Positions 1 through 8,998 of a stretch of DNA of 64,000 nt are shown here, piece after piece. Source of the DNA: Hyphomicrobiales bacterium (GTDB taxonomy: Bacteria > Pseudomonadota > Alphaproteobacteria > Rhizobiales > Rhizobiaceae); NCBI GenBank assembly GCA_021775455.1, contig JAJFHU010000006.1, positions 1-64,000 of the forward strand, given 5' to 3'. The position numbers and the translations under genes are program-made. Positions within the stretch are counted from its first letter, which is position 1. The number at the start of each line of letters is the position of its first letter. The notes under the pieces were generated by a model. It saw only the letters and a program-made list of their open reading frames with translations. It did not search any database and was not told the origin of the DNA.

Positions 1-1
1 T

Positions 2-247
2 GATTACGTCAAGTTTGCAACTGATACACAGCGTCTTGCAGACCAGGCCAAGTACATTTCGTACGGCCCTGCACGCAAGTCTTCTGCACCATTGGTTGGC
101 AAACATGCGACCCTTGGTATCGACATGGCACCACATATGCCGACCAGTCCGGAGAACGCCAAGAACACCTTGCTTTACAACTACGAGTTCTGGGCTGATA
201 ATCGTGACGACATCGACGCAAAATTCCAGTCTTGGCTTACCAAGTAA
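2..247 (+). CDS. ABC transporter substrate-binding protein, C-terminal part (polyamine/spermidine-putrescine type)
   Basis: Only the last 81 residues are in the window; the gene begins upstream. The reading frame starts at base 2 and ends at a TAA at 245-247. The tail reads as the C-terminal lobe of a periplasmic solute-binding protein of the PotD/PotF class, with the characteristic ending in which a Trp in FWADNRDDID is followed by a short helix ending SWLTK. Such proteins capture a polyamine-like solute in the periplasm and deliver it to an inner-membrane permease. No permease or ATPase gene is seen downstream, so the rest of the transporter should lie to the left. A perfect hairpin follows the stop codon. 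The substrate is inferred from the tail alone and could be another amine or a different class of small solute. Confidence 0.7.
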   Translation, partial: DYVKFATDTQRLADQAKYISYGPARKSSAPLVGKHATLGIDMAPHMPTSPENAKNTLLYNYEFWADNRDDIDAKFQSWLTK

Positions 248-261
248 ATCAATACCCAAAC

Positions 262-285
262 CGAAGCGGGATTCGTCCCGCTTCG
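262..285 (+). terminator. Perfect 10-bp hairpin with UUCG loop after the substrate-binding protein gene
   Basis: CGAAGCGGGA (262-271), loop TTCG (272-275), TCCCGCTTCG (276-285). The stem is perfect and the loop is the extra-stable UUCG tetraloop. It lies 14 bases after the stop codon. There is no T run behind it, so it may protect the 3' end of the mRNA rather than terminate by itself. Confidence 0.55.
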
Positions 286-492
286 TGCATTGTGGGATTC
301 AACATCTCAAATTATGGCTATGACTTGTAGCCCCCAATACTGTTTTAAGGCTCTACCGCGCCGAAATATTGATCGATAAATGCATGGTATTTGCCTGCAA
401 ACCAGAATTGGATACATCCACTGCTCCAGCGGATGTTTGGTTGCTTAAGTTTCTGACTTGGCAGCTCCCTTTTGTACTACAGTGCAAAAATT

Positions 493-527
493 AAGCGGCC
501 TGGTTTTGCTTTCCAGGCCGCTTTTTT
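493..527. terminator. Intrinsic terminator, probably bidirectional, downstream of ndk
   Basis: Stem AAGCGGCCTGG (493-503) pairs perfectly with CCAGGCCGCTT (513-523). On the plus strand it is followed by TTTTTT, and on the minus strand by TTAATTTTT. It therefore fits as the terminator of ndk (minus strand) and as a backstop for plus-strand transcription. The rest of 286-492 contains no gene that I can support; it has one weak imperfect hairpin near 417-437. Confidence 0.8.
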
Positions 528-558
528 GTTCGGTATTACCAATTTGTTGTTGCAGTAG

Positions 559-981
559 TTATCCAACAATTTCGGTTTCGGAAAACCAGTATGCAATCTC
601 TTGGGCTGCAGTTTCAGGCGCGTCGGATCCGTGAACCGAATTTTCACCCAAAGAAATTGCAAACTCTTTGCGAATCGTTCCCTCATCAGCTTCCGCAGGG
701 TTGGTCGCACCCATCACTTCGCGATTTTTCAAAATTGCATTTTCACCTTCCAAAACCTGAACGATGGTGGGTCCTGAAGACATAAACTCTGTCAATTCCT
801 GGAAAAACGGGCGCTCTTTGTGAACCGCGTAAAAACCTTCCGCCTCGCGCAGGCTCATCCACACTCGTTTGGAGGCGACTGCACGAAGCCCTGCTTCTTC
901 GAGTTTTTGAGTGATCGCACCGGTCAGGTTACGTTTGGTTGCATCTGGTTTGATCATTGAAAAGGTGCGTTCTACCGCCAT
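559..981 (-). CDS. ndk: Nucleoside diphosphate kinase
   Basis: A 140-residue protein, the normal length for bacterial Ndk. It transfers the gamma phosphate of ATP to nucleoside diphosphates through a phospho-histidine, keeping the (d)NTP pools in balance in the cytoplasm. The N-terminus [11 protein letters not shown] is the family signature, and the catalytic histidine is His117 in NSVHGSD. The gene stands alone: it has its own promoter (TTGCAG-17-TATATA) about 40 bases upstream and an intrinsic terminator downstream. The ATG start is preceded by GTAGAGAAAATCA, a modest ribosome site. Assignment is secure. Confidence 0.97.
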   Translation of the reverse strand: MAVERTFSMIKPDATKRNLTGAITQKLEEAGLRAVASKRVWMSLREAEGFYAVHKERPFFQELTEFMSSGPTIVQVLEGENAILKNREVMGATNPAEADEGTIRKEFAISLGENSVHGSDAPETAAQEIAYWFSETEIVG

Positions 982-1020
982 TGATTTTCTCTACTTTTGA
1001 GTTGTCGGGATTTTTTTTGG

Positions 1021-1049
1021 TATATACGCGGCCTAGCAACATGCTGCAA
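1021..1049 (-). promoter_or_regulatory. Sigma-70 type promoter of ndk
   Basis: Read on the minus strand: TTGCAG (1049-1044), a 17-base spacer, then TATATA (1026-1021). The expected transcript start near 1013 leaves a leader of about 30 bases before the ndk ATG at 981. Spacing and both hexamers fit; no experimental support is available. Confidence 0.6.
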
Positions 1050-1099
1050 GGGGTGAAAATGATCTTGCATCATTGCAACTTAAAAGTCACAACGCAAAC

Positions 1100-2980
1100 A
1101 TGCTTAGTATAAAGAATCTCAGTGTTCGGATTGCTGGTCGGCTTCTTATCGAGAATGCCGATCTTTCATTACCTGATGGGGCCAAAGCAGGCATTGTGGG
1201 CCGCAATGGTAGCGGAAAAACAACCCTGTTCAGAACCATTTGTGGCGAACATGAAAGCGAATCCGGCAGCATAGAAATACCAAAGAGCTGGCGGATTGGT
1301 CAGGTGGCGCAGGAAGCACCGGGTACTGCGGATAGCTTGATTTCCATAGTATTGGCCGCGGACACAGAACGCGAAAGCCTACTGAATGAAAAACCGCAAA
1401 CCGAAGACCCAAACAGAATTGCTGAAATTGAAGAGCGGCTACAATCCATTGACGCGCATTCGGCGGAAGCAAGAGCAGCTGCTATTCTCGCGGGGCTGGG
1501 TTTCAGCGAACCACAGCAGCAGCAACCAGCATACTCATTTTCCGGTGGGTGGCGCATGCGCGTGGCGTTGGCAGCCGTTTTGTTTTCGAGGCCTGATCTG
1601 TTGTTGTTGGACGAGCCCACAAACTATCTGGACCTGGAAGGAACCCTCTGGCTGGAGAACTATCTGGCACGGGTTCCTTCAACAGTGCTCATAATCAGCC
1701 ATGATCGTGACCTGCTTAACCGCAGTGCATCATCAATCATTCACCTGGAGCACAAGAGACTCAAGCTCTATCGCGGAAACTATGACAGCTTCGACCGTCA
1801 ACATTCCGAGCAAAAAGAGCTGGATGCCAAAATGCATGCGAAACTCGAAAGTCGGGCAAAGCATATGCAGTCTTTCGTTGATCGGTTCAGGTACAAAGCC
1901 TCCAAGGCAAAACAGGCGCAATCGAGAATCAAGGCCATTGAAAAACTGAAGCCGCCAGAGTTGCTGGAAGAGGCCGGAGTAACTCCGATTCAGTTTCCAA
2001 ATCCTGGACGCAAGCTTGCCTCACCGATCATTAGACTTGAGGATGTATCTTGTAGTTACGAACCAGACATGCCGATCCTCAATCAGATGAACCTCAATAT
2101 CGATAGCAATGACCGCATTGCATTACTGGGTTCCAATGGCAACGGAAAATCAACATTCGCGAAGCTACTTTGCGGCAGGATGAAACATGTAACCGGCCAA
2201 ATTGTAACGCCATCCAAATTATCAATTGCAATGTTCGCCCAGCATCAATTGGATGACTTGAATGAAGAAGAGACGCCCGTAGATCATATACGGCCATTGA
2301 TGGCGAATGTGGCGGAAGCGCGTATTCGATCACGGGTCGCCCAGATGGGCCTTGATCGTGAACGCATGGATACAAAGGCACGTGATCTTTCTGGTGGTGA
2401 GAAAGCAAGATTGCTGCTGGGGATTGCTTGTTTCAATGCACCCGATCTTTTGATCCTGGACGAACCTACCAATCACCTGGATGTTGGTGCGCGCGAGTCG
2501 CTTGCCCATGCACTAAACGAATTTCAAGGTGCTGTGATTCTCATTAGCCATGACCGCCATTTGATAGATGCGACCATGAACCGTCTGTGGATTGTCAGGG
2601 ATGGCGGTGTCAATTCTTATGAAGGTGATCTGGAAACTTACAAAAAAGACGTGCTGAGTTCGAAGGGGGCGAAAAATGGTCGTTTGGATAATACGGGATC
2701 GACAAAAAACAATTCGAAGAAAAACAACCGCGTAATCGCAGCAGAGCAACGAAAACAGCTTGTGCAGATTCGGAAGCTGATTTCACAAAAAGAGTCTGAA
2801 ATTTCTGATATCGAAGACACACTTGCCAAGATTGATTTAACGCTTTCAAAGGATGGTTACTTCGAACGCGAGCCTGAAAGAGCTGTCGTGTTGTCAAAGA
2901 AAAGGGCGGGACTACAACAAAGTTTGAATGAAGCTGAAGCGCAATGGGTTGAACTATCTGAAAAAACTGAAAATCATTAA
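1100..2980 (+). CDS. ABC-F family ATP-binding protein (YheS/Uup-like)
   Basis: A 626-residue soluble protein with two ABC ATPase domains and no membrane segment, the layout of ABC-F translation factors that act on the ribosome. First domain: Walker A GRNGSGKTT near residue 35, signature FSGGW near 146, Walker B with DEPTN near 167. Second domain: GSNGNGKST near 343, LSGGEKAR near 430, LLILDEPTN near 450. A charged linker rich in Lys/Arg/Gln joins them, and a C-terminal coiled coil runs from about 545 to the end. I chose ATG 1100 (MLSIKNLSVRI), which matches how the family begins; a TTG at 1073 would add nine residues. It may resolve stalled ribosomes, but which ABC-F subgroup it belongs to cannot be settled by eye. 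Confidence 0.9.
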   Translation: MLSIKNLSVRIAGRLLIENADLSLPDGAKAGIVGRNGSGKTTLFRTICGEHESESGSIEIPKSWRIGQVAQEAPGTADSLISIVLAADTERESLLNEKPQTEDPNRIAEIEERLQSIDAHSAEARAAAILAGLGFSEPQQQQPAYSFSGGWRMRVALAAVLFSRPDLLLLDEPTNYLDLEGTLWLENYLARVPSTVLIISHDRDLLNRSASSIIHLEHKRLKLYRGNYDSFDRQHSEQKELDAKMHAKLESRAKHMQSFVDRFRYKASKAKQAQSRIKAIEKLKPPELLEEAGVTPIQFPNPGRKLASPIIRLEDVSCSYEPDMPILNQMNLNIDSNDRIALLGSNGNGKSTFAKLLCGRMKHVTGQIVTPSKLSIAMFAQHQLDDLNEEETPVDHIRPLMANVAEARIRSRVAQMGLDRERMDTKARDLSGGEKARLLLGIACFNAPDLLILDEPTNHLDVGARESLAHALNEFQGAVILISHDRHLIDATMNRLWIVRDGGVNSYEGDLETYKKDVLSSKGAKNGRLDNTGSTKNNSKKNNRVIAAEQRKQLVQIRKLISQKESEISDIEDTLAKIDLTLSKDGYFEREPERAVVLSKKRAGLQQSLNEAEAQWVELSEKTENH

Positions 2981-3024
2981 CTTTTTAAGTTCAATGCATT
3001 AGCGAGTTTAATTCTCAGATTGAT

Positions 3025-3663
3025 TCACTTTGAGCGTTGTGTGGATCGACCCCAATTAACCCTGCTTTTGCGGGGTTTTGAACTGTCGCCATCATCATCC
3101 GAGCCATTGCGCCGTCTGGATCGGGACAAGAGATAAATCCCCCCAATTACCAAAATTGCTCCGGGAACCTGATAACGTGTATCCGCTGTCTCGACCCCGG
3201 AAATTGGAGCAATTTCAACTTTCAGAAATCCCGGATCGCTTGACGCATTGTTTGCAAATGCTTCTACCAATTCAGCGCTGATCTGGTACTGGCCGTTTTC
3301 AACAATTGCGAATGTTGGTGAAACCGTACTTACTGTTTTGTTCTGCTCGGGTCCCGAGTTTCCCGGATCATGGGTTATTGGCAGTTCGCCACTCATGACA
3401 ACGCCATCAGGTCCACTTACCGAAACCACCAAGGATATGGATGTTTTTGGCAGTTTGGCATCCGGCAAGATTGTTGCCCTGACGCGCAATCTGTACGGAT
3501 TATTCTTGGCATCAAGAGCAACAGAAGTGCTCGTCCAACCAGTAGGTCTGTCATAAACTGATATAAATTCATGTTTGTTACCAATGAGATTTGATTGCGC
3601 CCATGGCAGAAAAACGGAAGTGGTCAGGCCAATCAAAATACATAGAATTGCAATGGTTTTCAT
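3025..3663 (-). CDS. Membrane-anchored protein of unknown function
   Basis: I do not recognise the family. With ATG at 3663 the product has 212 residues; a start at 3684 would add seven. The N-terminus (MKTIAILCILIGLTTSVFLP) is a signal peptide or signal anchor. A middle domain of about 130 residues is rich in beta-type sequence. A second hydrophobic segment (VPGAILVIGGIYLLS) follows, then a very basic tail rich in Arg, Lys and Ser. This suggests a periplasmic domain held by one or two membrane segments. The gene begins two bases after the stop of the upstream methyltransferase gene, so it is the last gene of the holC-methyltransferase operon. It converges on the ABC-F gene, 44 bases away. 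Confidence 0.75.
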   Translation of the reverse strand: MKTIAILCILIGLTTSVFLPWAQSNLIGNKHEFISVYDRPTGWTSTSVALDAKNNPYRLRVRATILPDAKLPKTSISLVVSVSGPDGVVMSGELPITHDPGNSGPEQNKTVSTVSPTFAIVENGQYQISAELVEAFANNASSDPGFLKVEIAPISGVETADTRYQVPGAILVIGGIYLLSRSRRRNGSDDDGDSSKPRKSRVNWGRSTQRSK

Positions 3664-3665
3664 GA

Positions 3666-4391
3666 TCACCCAACTCTCTTCCATTCGCTAAACCAGTGAG
3701 GAATTTTTCTGTCCTGCTTACATACCTCAAAGCAAATGTTTGATTTCAATTCAAACCCCAAATTTTGAAAACTGTTGGCAACGCTTTCTTCCAACGGCCA
3801 TGGAGGACCATCGGCCTCAACACCATCTTCGCGAATACGCGTGTAAACCAAAAGCATTCCATTTGCTTTCACCAGCGAAGCTACCGCACTAATCATTGCG
3901 GGTAGAAGTTTGGGAGGAACAGATTGAAGCGTATAAATCTCGCAGACCAGGTCGAATGTCCATTTCCAGTCGACAGGCAAATCCAACAAATCCGCTGATA
4001 GATAGTTGACCTTCGAACCGGGGAAACGTTTTTTGGCCCAGGAAATTGCATCTGAAGATGCATCAAAGGCGGTCACCTCATAGCCAGCTTCGGCGATGGC
4101 TTCTGCATTGTCTCCCAATCCACAGCCAACATCGACTGCTTTACCTATGCAGATATTGCGGCTGAGCCATTCAAGCAAATGTGGCTTTGACTGCAAATCT
4201 GCCCAAGGCACCATTGCCGCATCACCGGCAGCTTCAGCATAAACAGTTTCAAAAAATTCTCGCCGCCGAGGATTGTCAGTGATTTTATCCCGATCAATCT
4301 GATTAATGCGATCCCTGGCTTTCTGCTGACGCTTCAAGAAATCTGCCCGATCTTCCTTTAATCCTTCGCTACTCAAGCTTTTTTCTCCCAT
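3666..4391 (-). CDS. Class I SAM-dependent methyltransferase, substrate unknown
   Basis: A 241-residue protein. The SAM-binding motif I is VDVGCGLGDNAEAIAEAGYEV near residue 87, followed by motif II acidic residues in FDASSDAI, so the Rossmann-type methyltransferase fold is clear. An N-terminal extension of about 70 charged residues precedes it. The C-terminal half carries the usual motif with LPVDW and DLVCEIYTLQ. It could methylate a small molecule; nothing in the sequence points to one substrate. The ATG at 4391 overlaps the end of holC by 19 bases, so the two are probably translated together; a TTG at 4376 would give a 4-base overlap instead. Confidence 0.85.
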   Translation of the reverse strand: MGEKSLSSEGLKEDRADFLKRQQKARDRINQIDRDKITDNPRRREFFETVYAEAAGDAAMVPWADLQSKPHLLEWLSRNICIGKAVDVGCGLGDNAEAIAEAGYEVTAFDASSDAISWAKKRFPGSKVNYLSADLLDLPVDWKWTFDLVCEIYTLQSVPPKLLPAMISAVASLVKANGMLLVYTRIREDGVEADGPPWPLEESVANSFQNLGFELKSNICFEVCKQDRKIPHWFSEWKRVG

Positions 4392-4822
4392 TTGCCGATA
4401 GGATTTTGCTGCCAGTAGGTCAGTTCATGACCAGACTGCTTGTCAGACTTCCACTGCTCACGAGCCGTCTCGACAGCTTCGTTGTCGTGACCATCAAACA
4501 AATGCACCACCCGCTCAAACATCCCAGGCTCATCTATCTTCGCACCGTCAACAAGAAATCTGATTTGAGCATCGTTTGGCGTGTCGATTCCGTCAGTTAG
4601 CCAAACCGGCTGTTCAGACTCCGTCCCGTCTTTTGTGGCACCATGCGGCAAGAAGCTGTCATCACGATATGCCCATAAATGAGTATCAAGAGAAGCTACC
4701 CGCTCCGGCGATCCGGCTTGGACAACAACTTTCCAACCACGCTCAAGGGACTTCTGCACCAAGCCGGGCAGAGCATCTTCCAGTGTTTTTTCAGTCAAAT
4801 GATAGTAGAGAATTTCGGTCAT
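4373..4822 (-). CDS. holC: DNA polymerase III subunit chi
   Basis: 149 residues from ATG 4822 (MTEILYYHLTEKTLED), the usual start and size for HolC. Chi belongs to the clamp-loader part of the replicative polymerase and links it to single-strand-binding protein. Family features are the early YHL motif, the conserved stretch around WLTDG and the C-terminal YWQQN tail. An upstream in-frame start at 4879 would add residues that do not fit the family. In rhizobia holC usually follows pepA directly; here a DUF389 gene on the other strand separates them. Overlaps the downstream methyltransferase. Confidence 0.9.
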   Translation of the reverse strand: MTEILYYHLTEKTLEDALPGLVQKSLERGWKVVVQAGSPERVASLDTHLWAYRDDSFLPHGATKDGTESEQPVWLTDGIDTPNDAQIRFLVDGAKIDEPGMFERVVHLFDGHDNEAVETAREQWKSDKQSGHELTYWQQNPIGKWEKKA

Positions 4823-4919
4823 TTGCCATACTGTAAACCAAGTATGAATTGGATGCATTGAGCGATTTTCAAGTATCACAAATTATTTCGGTTAACCAAC
4901 CTGACAGGCTCCTTGAAAC

Positions 4920-5912
4920 ATGAAACTAAGAACGCTGCATATCTTGTGCGCAAATGACAAGGCACTAAAGCGCATCAGAAAGACGATCGACAAACAAGAA
5001 TCTGTAATTGAGCACTGGGAGCGGAAAAACAAGGAATCCATTTCGCTCTACTTGTTGGTCAGCGATCAGGATCAGCAATTGTATGACGATCTGCAAGATA
5101 TTGCAGAAAATGAAAAATCAGTCAGGTTAATTGTTCAATCTGTTGAAGCTGCCTTGCCGGAAGATTTCGAAGAGAAAAGAAAGGAAGATGAAAAAAACAA
5201 GGTTACATTCTTCGACATCATTAGTCGTGCAGAAATGCTTGAGATCGTAAAAAAACAATCCCGCTTGAACGGAAGTTACCTGGCGCTAATCTTTCTTTCT
5301 TCCATTGTTGCGACTATCGCACTGATTCACGGCAATGTGGCAATTCTGATTGGTGCCATGGTCTTAACTCCGTTACTTGGACCAAATTTGGCATTGGCAT
5401 TTTCCACGGCTACAGCCAATACTGACCTTTCCAGGCGCGCAATTATTACCGGCCTTGTGGGCTTCGGTGCAACATTTGTAACTGCATGTTTAACCGGGCT
5501 TTTGTTTGGTAAAAAAATTGATGAGAAGATGCTTTCCCTGCTATTTGACTTTGGATTTGAAAGCATCCCCATCGCTGTATGTGCAGGTATTGCTGCAACC
5601 ATTCTCTTGCTGCAAGGAACACTGTCATCACTGATTGGTGTGATGGTGGCAGTAGCATTTCTTCCGCCAATTGCCATGGCTGGTTTAACGTTTGGCACGG
5701 ATGACAAATACAATGCACTCAATGCAATCTTGCTTTTTGCAGTAAATCTCGCTTCGTTCAACTTAGCGGCCAAGTCTGTATTATTGCTGGCCGGCGTTCG
5801 TCCGCACAAGAATGAAGATGACACGGACTACAACCGAAACATGGCTATCTACATATTCGGTTGGATCGCGGCGATAGCATTGCTAAGCATCGGAATTTAC
5901 TACAAAAACTAG
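4920..5912 (+). CDS. DUF389 (TIGR00341) family membrane protein
   Basis: A 330-residue protein. A soluble N-terminal domain of about 115 residues is followed by six or more hydrophobic segments starting near residue 120 (YLALIFLSSIVATIALI), with the family-typical GNVAILIGAMVLTPLLGPNLALA and LIGVMVAVAFLPP stretches. The biochemical function of DUF389 proteins is not established; a transport role is only inference. It is transcribed away from holC and ends 35 bases before the end of pepA, with which it is convergent. It thus splits a pair that is normally adjacent and is probably an insertion in this lineage. The last hydrophobic segment ends almost at the C-terminus. Confidence 0.88.
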   Translation: MKLRTLHILCANDKALKRIRKTIDKQESVIEHWERKNKESISLYLLVSDQDQQLYDDLQDIAENEKSVRLIVQSVEAALPEDFEEKRKEDEKNKVTFFDIISRAEMLEIVKKQSRLNGSYLALIFLSSIVATIALIHGNVAILIGAMVLTPLLGPNLALAFSTATANTDLSRRAIITGLVGFGATFVTACLTGLLFGKKIDEKMLSLLFDFGFESIPIAVCAGIAATILLLQGTLSSLIGVMVAVAFLPPIAMAGLTFGTDDKYNALNAILLFAVNLASFNLAAKSVLLLAGVRPHKNEDDTDYNRNMAIYIFGWIAAIALLSIGIYYKN

Positions 5913-5947
5913 AGATGTTTTTCTATGCAGAACGGCCTGACCATCGC

Positions 5948-7429
5948 CTATTCGTAAAAATCCGATACCAGCCTGTCCAGCAAGCGTACACCGTAACCGG
6001 ACCCCCAGGAACGATTGAATTCATTTTGCGGGGAGCCCATCGCCGTGCCAGCAACATCAATGTGTACCCAGGGTACATCATTGACAAACCGCTGCAAAAA
6101 TTGCCCGGCGGCAATCGAACCAGCGTACCTGCCTCCGGTGTTTTTCATGTCAGCATTCTTGGAATCGATCAGTTTATCATAATCTGGATCAAGCGGCAGT
6201 CGCCAAACCCGTTCACCGGTGGTTTGCCCGGCCTTGAACAAATTGTCCGCCAACTCATCATTATTGGAAAATATTCCTGCATGTGTTTTACCCAGCGCAA
6301 CCAGAATCGCCCCGGTTAGCGTAGCCAGATTGATCATGAATTTTGGCTTGAAACGTTTTTGGCAGTACCAAAGCGCATCGGCCAAAACCAAACGTCCTTC
6401 GGCATCTGTATTGATGATTTCAATTGTTTGTTTTGACATTGACGTGACAATGTCGCCCGGGCGTTGAGCTTTGCCATCTGGCATGTTCTCTACAAGCCCA
6501 ATGATGCCAACAACATTAGCCTTGGCCTTTCGTGATGCAAGGGCATGCATCAAACCCGTCACAGCAGCTGCACCACCCATGTCACCTTTCATGTCTTCCA
6601 TGTTACCAGCAGGCTTGATCGAAATGCCGCCGGTATCGAAGACGACGCCCTTTCCGATAAAGGCAAGTGGTTTTTCACCCTTTTTTCCGCCATCCCATTG
6701 CATGATTGCCATGCGAGCAGGCTTTTCAGACCCAACTGCAACGCCCAACAAAGCATGCATTCCGAGTTTCTTCATTTCAGCGTCACCGAGTACCTGAACC
6801 TTTACTCCCAGGGACTTCAGCCCTTGTGCTTTCCTGGCAAATTCCACCGGACCAAGGACGTTTGCGGGTTCATTGACCAGCTGACGGGCCAATAACACCC
6901 CATCAGTAACACCAGACATACGTTGCCAATTTCGCTTTGTTGCAGTCGGTTCATCTGCACCAAGCGCAATTTTCATCGTTACGGGTTTTCCGTTGTCGGA
7001 CTTGGTCTTGTAGTCATCAAACTGATAGGCCGAAAGTTTGGCCCCGGCGGCAACAAGTGCGATTGCTTCAGTCGAAATTTTATTCTTGTCCGATGCAGCT
7101 TCAGTAACAATCGTGACCTTTGCGGCTTTTCCGGCCGCTGAAAAAATCTTGCCACCCACTTTCAACCAATCCGTCTCAGTCGCCTTTGATGGTTCGCCAC
7201 AACCAATCAACAAAATCCGGTCCAACCCACCTTCAGGCACCATCACATCAACACAAGAAGCGATCTTTCCTTCAAACTTTGCTACCTTGATTGCCCGCTT
7301 GAGTTGACCGTTTTTGTCCAAAGATGCAGCAATTGCGGGAATTTTGAGATCACTGGCAACCAAAACTGCCAATGTTCCAGAGTTTGTTAATGCATTCTTA
7401 GATATTGAAATTACGGGCAATTTTGCCAT
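5948..7429 (-). CDS. pepA: Leucyl aminopeptidase (M17 family)
   Basis: A 493-residue cytosolic aminopeptidase that removes N-terminal residues, using two divalent metal ions. The metal and active-site region is seen in [20 protein letters not shown] (residues ~256-275), the second part in [10 protein letters not shown], and the family signature [12 protein letters not shown] near residue 340. Length and N-terminus are normal for a rhizobial PepA. The gene is divergent from lptF across a 360-base gap, as usual in this group, and convergent with the DUF389 gene. ATG 7429 is preceded by GGAGGC on the minus strand, a good ribosome site. Confidence 0.96.
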   Translation of the reverse strand: MAKLPVISISKNALTNSGTLAVLVASDLKIPAIAASLDKNGQLKRAIKVAKFEGKIASCVDVMVPEGGLDRILLIGCGEPSKATETDWLKVGGKIFSAAGKAAKVTIVTEAASDKNKISTEAIALVAAGAKLSAYQFDDYKTKSDNGKPVTMKIALGADEPTATKRNWQRMSGVTDGVLLARQLVNEPANVLGPVEFARKAQGLKSLGVKVQVLGDAEMKKLGMHALLGVAVGSEKPARMAIMQWDGGKKGEKPLAFIGKGVVFDTGGISIKPAGNMEDMKGDMGGAAAVTGLMHALASRKAKANVVGIIGLVENMPDGKAQRPGDIVTSMSKQTIEIINTDAEGRLVLADALWYCQKRFKPKFMINLATLTGAILVALGKTHAGIFSNNDELADNLFKAGQTTGERVWRLPLDPDYDKLIDSKNADMKNTGGRYAGSIAAGQFLQRFVNDVPWVHIDVAGTAMGSPQNEFNRSWGSGYGVRLLDRLVSDFYE

Positions 7430-7789
7430 GGTGCCTCCAGCATTCGGGATTATTTGTCAGGCTTGTGTAGTGTTGAGTATCAATTGCGACAAGGCTTAAA
7501 GAGATGCAGCGATAATTCAAGGCAGAATGAATAATTTCTACGTGAATTTCGCTGAAAAACCATAATCACGGATCATTAGATTAAGTGATTTTTAACTGTG
7601 TTTTTTCGCCTATTTTTAGCCATTTGAGAGTTTTATGTTTAACAGGACGGTAACCATGCTAACGGTCGGGATTAACAGGCAATATTTTGTCTGCGGGAAA
7701 TATGAATTCCACACTATTGGCAAGAAAAACAAGCTAGACAACTCTCTAGTCAAAAATGATTCTGGAAAGAACAGATCGGGCAACGCTGC
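7430..7789. other. Divergent intergenic region between pepA and lptF
   Basis: 360 bases without a gene. It must hold the promoters for pepA (left) and for the lptF-lptG-lptD operon (right). I see AT-rich stretches around 7540-7640 and a TTGGCA at 7717-7722, but no hexamer pair convincing enough to call. No hairpin with a T run is evident. Confidence 0.5.
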
Positions 7790-8998
7790 ATGAAGCTGAT
7801 TGAGCGCTACATTTTCCGAAAGGCGGGACTGGCTGCACTTGTTACATTGTTGGCCCTCGTAGGAGTCGTGTGGATTGTTCAGGCACTTAAGGGCGTGGAT
7901 ATTATCACCAGTAAAGGACAAACCATTATTGCCTATTTGATGTTGACGACTTTGGTTGTGCCAAACCTCGTCCTTGCGGTTGTGCCACTCGCCCTGTTCA
8001 TTGGATGCATCTATGCGATCAGTACAATGAACACCAATACTGAACTTGTTGTTGTTTCAGCGAGCGGAGCATCGAGTTGGTCATTGACCAAACCCTTGTT
8101 GGTGCTAGCAATTTTGTCCAGCCTGCTTGCCGGATTTATCGGACATTTCTTGTCTCCCATGAGTTTGGTCACACTTCGCCACTACGTCACAGAAATGCGC
8201 GCAGATTTGGTTTCCGTAATCCTCAGGGAAGGAACATTCAACGAGGTGGAAAAGGGTCTGACGTTTCACATTGCGGAGCGGAATGCAAGTGGATTGTTGA
8301 CAGGAATCCTGATCTCCGACGAAAGAGAAGCAGATGTATCAACCTTGTTCACCGCAAAGAGCGGGATTGTTACACGTACCAAATTTGGATCCTTTCTGAA
8401 GCTGAAGGACGGCCAAATTCAGCAAACCAACCGAAAGGATGGTGGGGTCACGCTCATCAACTACAAATCCTATGTGTTTGACCTTTCCACGATGTCAGGC
8501 AAAGCCAAGGAAGTTAGTCGCAAAATTAAAGACCATTATACCCACGAACTTCTTTTTCCCGATCCAAATGACAAATCATTTCAATCGGATCCAGGCCGAG
8601 TTCGATTTTTGGTTCACGAGCGATTTTCAGAAATGCTTTGGCCGTTTGCCTACGTAATGGCGATTCTCGCATTTGGGAGCCAGGCGCGATCCAATAGGCA
8701 GGGATATATGGCTGCAATTGGAGGTGCCACTATAACCGCAGTAATTTTTCGTGGCGCCGGATTTTCAGCGCTGTCTTCGGTGCGCACAGATCCCGGTGCC
8801 GTATACATGATTTACGCGCTTCCATTGACATGCTTTGCAATTGGCTGCTGGTTTGTCATTACAAATCGACAAGTATCCCTCCCTCAATCAGTTATTATCA
8901 AGATTGATTCTATTGAAGCTGCATTTACGGCAAAATCCGAAATCATGAGAAACAGGTACCTCACAGCCCGTCGGCGACTCGCAGGAGTCGATACATGA
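7790..8998 (+). CDS. lptF: LPS export ABC transporter permease LptF
   Basis: A 402-residue YjgP/YjgQ-family protein that pairs with LptG in the inner membrane and, with LptB, extracts lipopolysaccharide and pushes it towards the LptA bridge. It starts MKLIERYIFRKAG, typical of the family, and has three hydrophobic segments in the first ~120 residues, a periplasmic beta-jellyroll domain in the middle, then three more segments from about residue 280. It overlaps lptG by four bases (ATGA), so the two permease halves are probably made together. First gene of the run lptF-lptG-lptD-surA-pdxA-rsmA. Confidence 0.95.
   Translation: MKLIERYIFRKAGLAALVTLLALVGVVWIVQALKGVDIITSKGQTIIAYLMLTTLVVPNLVLAVVPLALFIGCIYAISTMNTNTELVVVSASGASSWSLTKPLLVLAILSSLLAGFIGHFLSPMSLVTLRHYVTEMRADLVSVILREGTFNEVEKGLTFHIAERNASGLLTGILISDEREADVSTLFTAKSGIVTRTKFGSFLKLKDGQIQQTNRKDGGVTLINYKSYVFDLSTMSGKAKEVSRKIKDHYTHELLFPDPNDKSFQSDPGRVRFLVHERFSEMLWPFAYVMAILAFGSQARSNRQGYMAAIGGATITAVIFRGAGFSALSSVRTDPGAVYMIYALPLTCFAIGCWFVITNRQVSLPQSVIIKIDSIEAAFTAKSEIMRNRYLTARRRLAGVDT

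Noticed and set aside
5327-5824. 165-codon open frame on the minus strand opposite DUF389
   Set aside because: It is the antisense shadow of a clear membrane-protein gene, rich in Ser/Pro/Thr without domain features.
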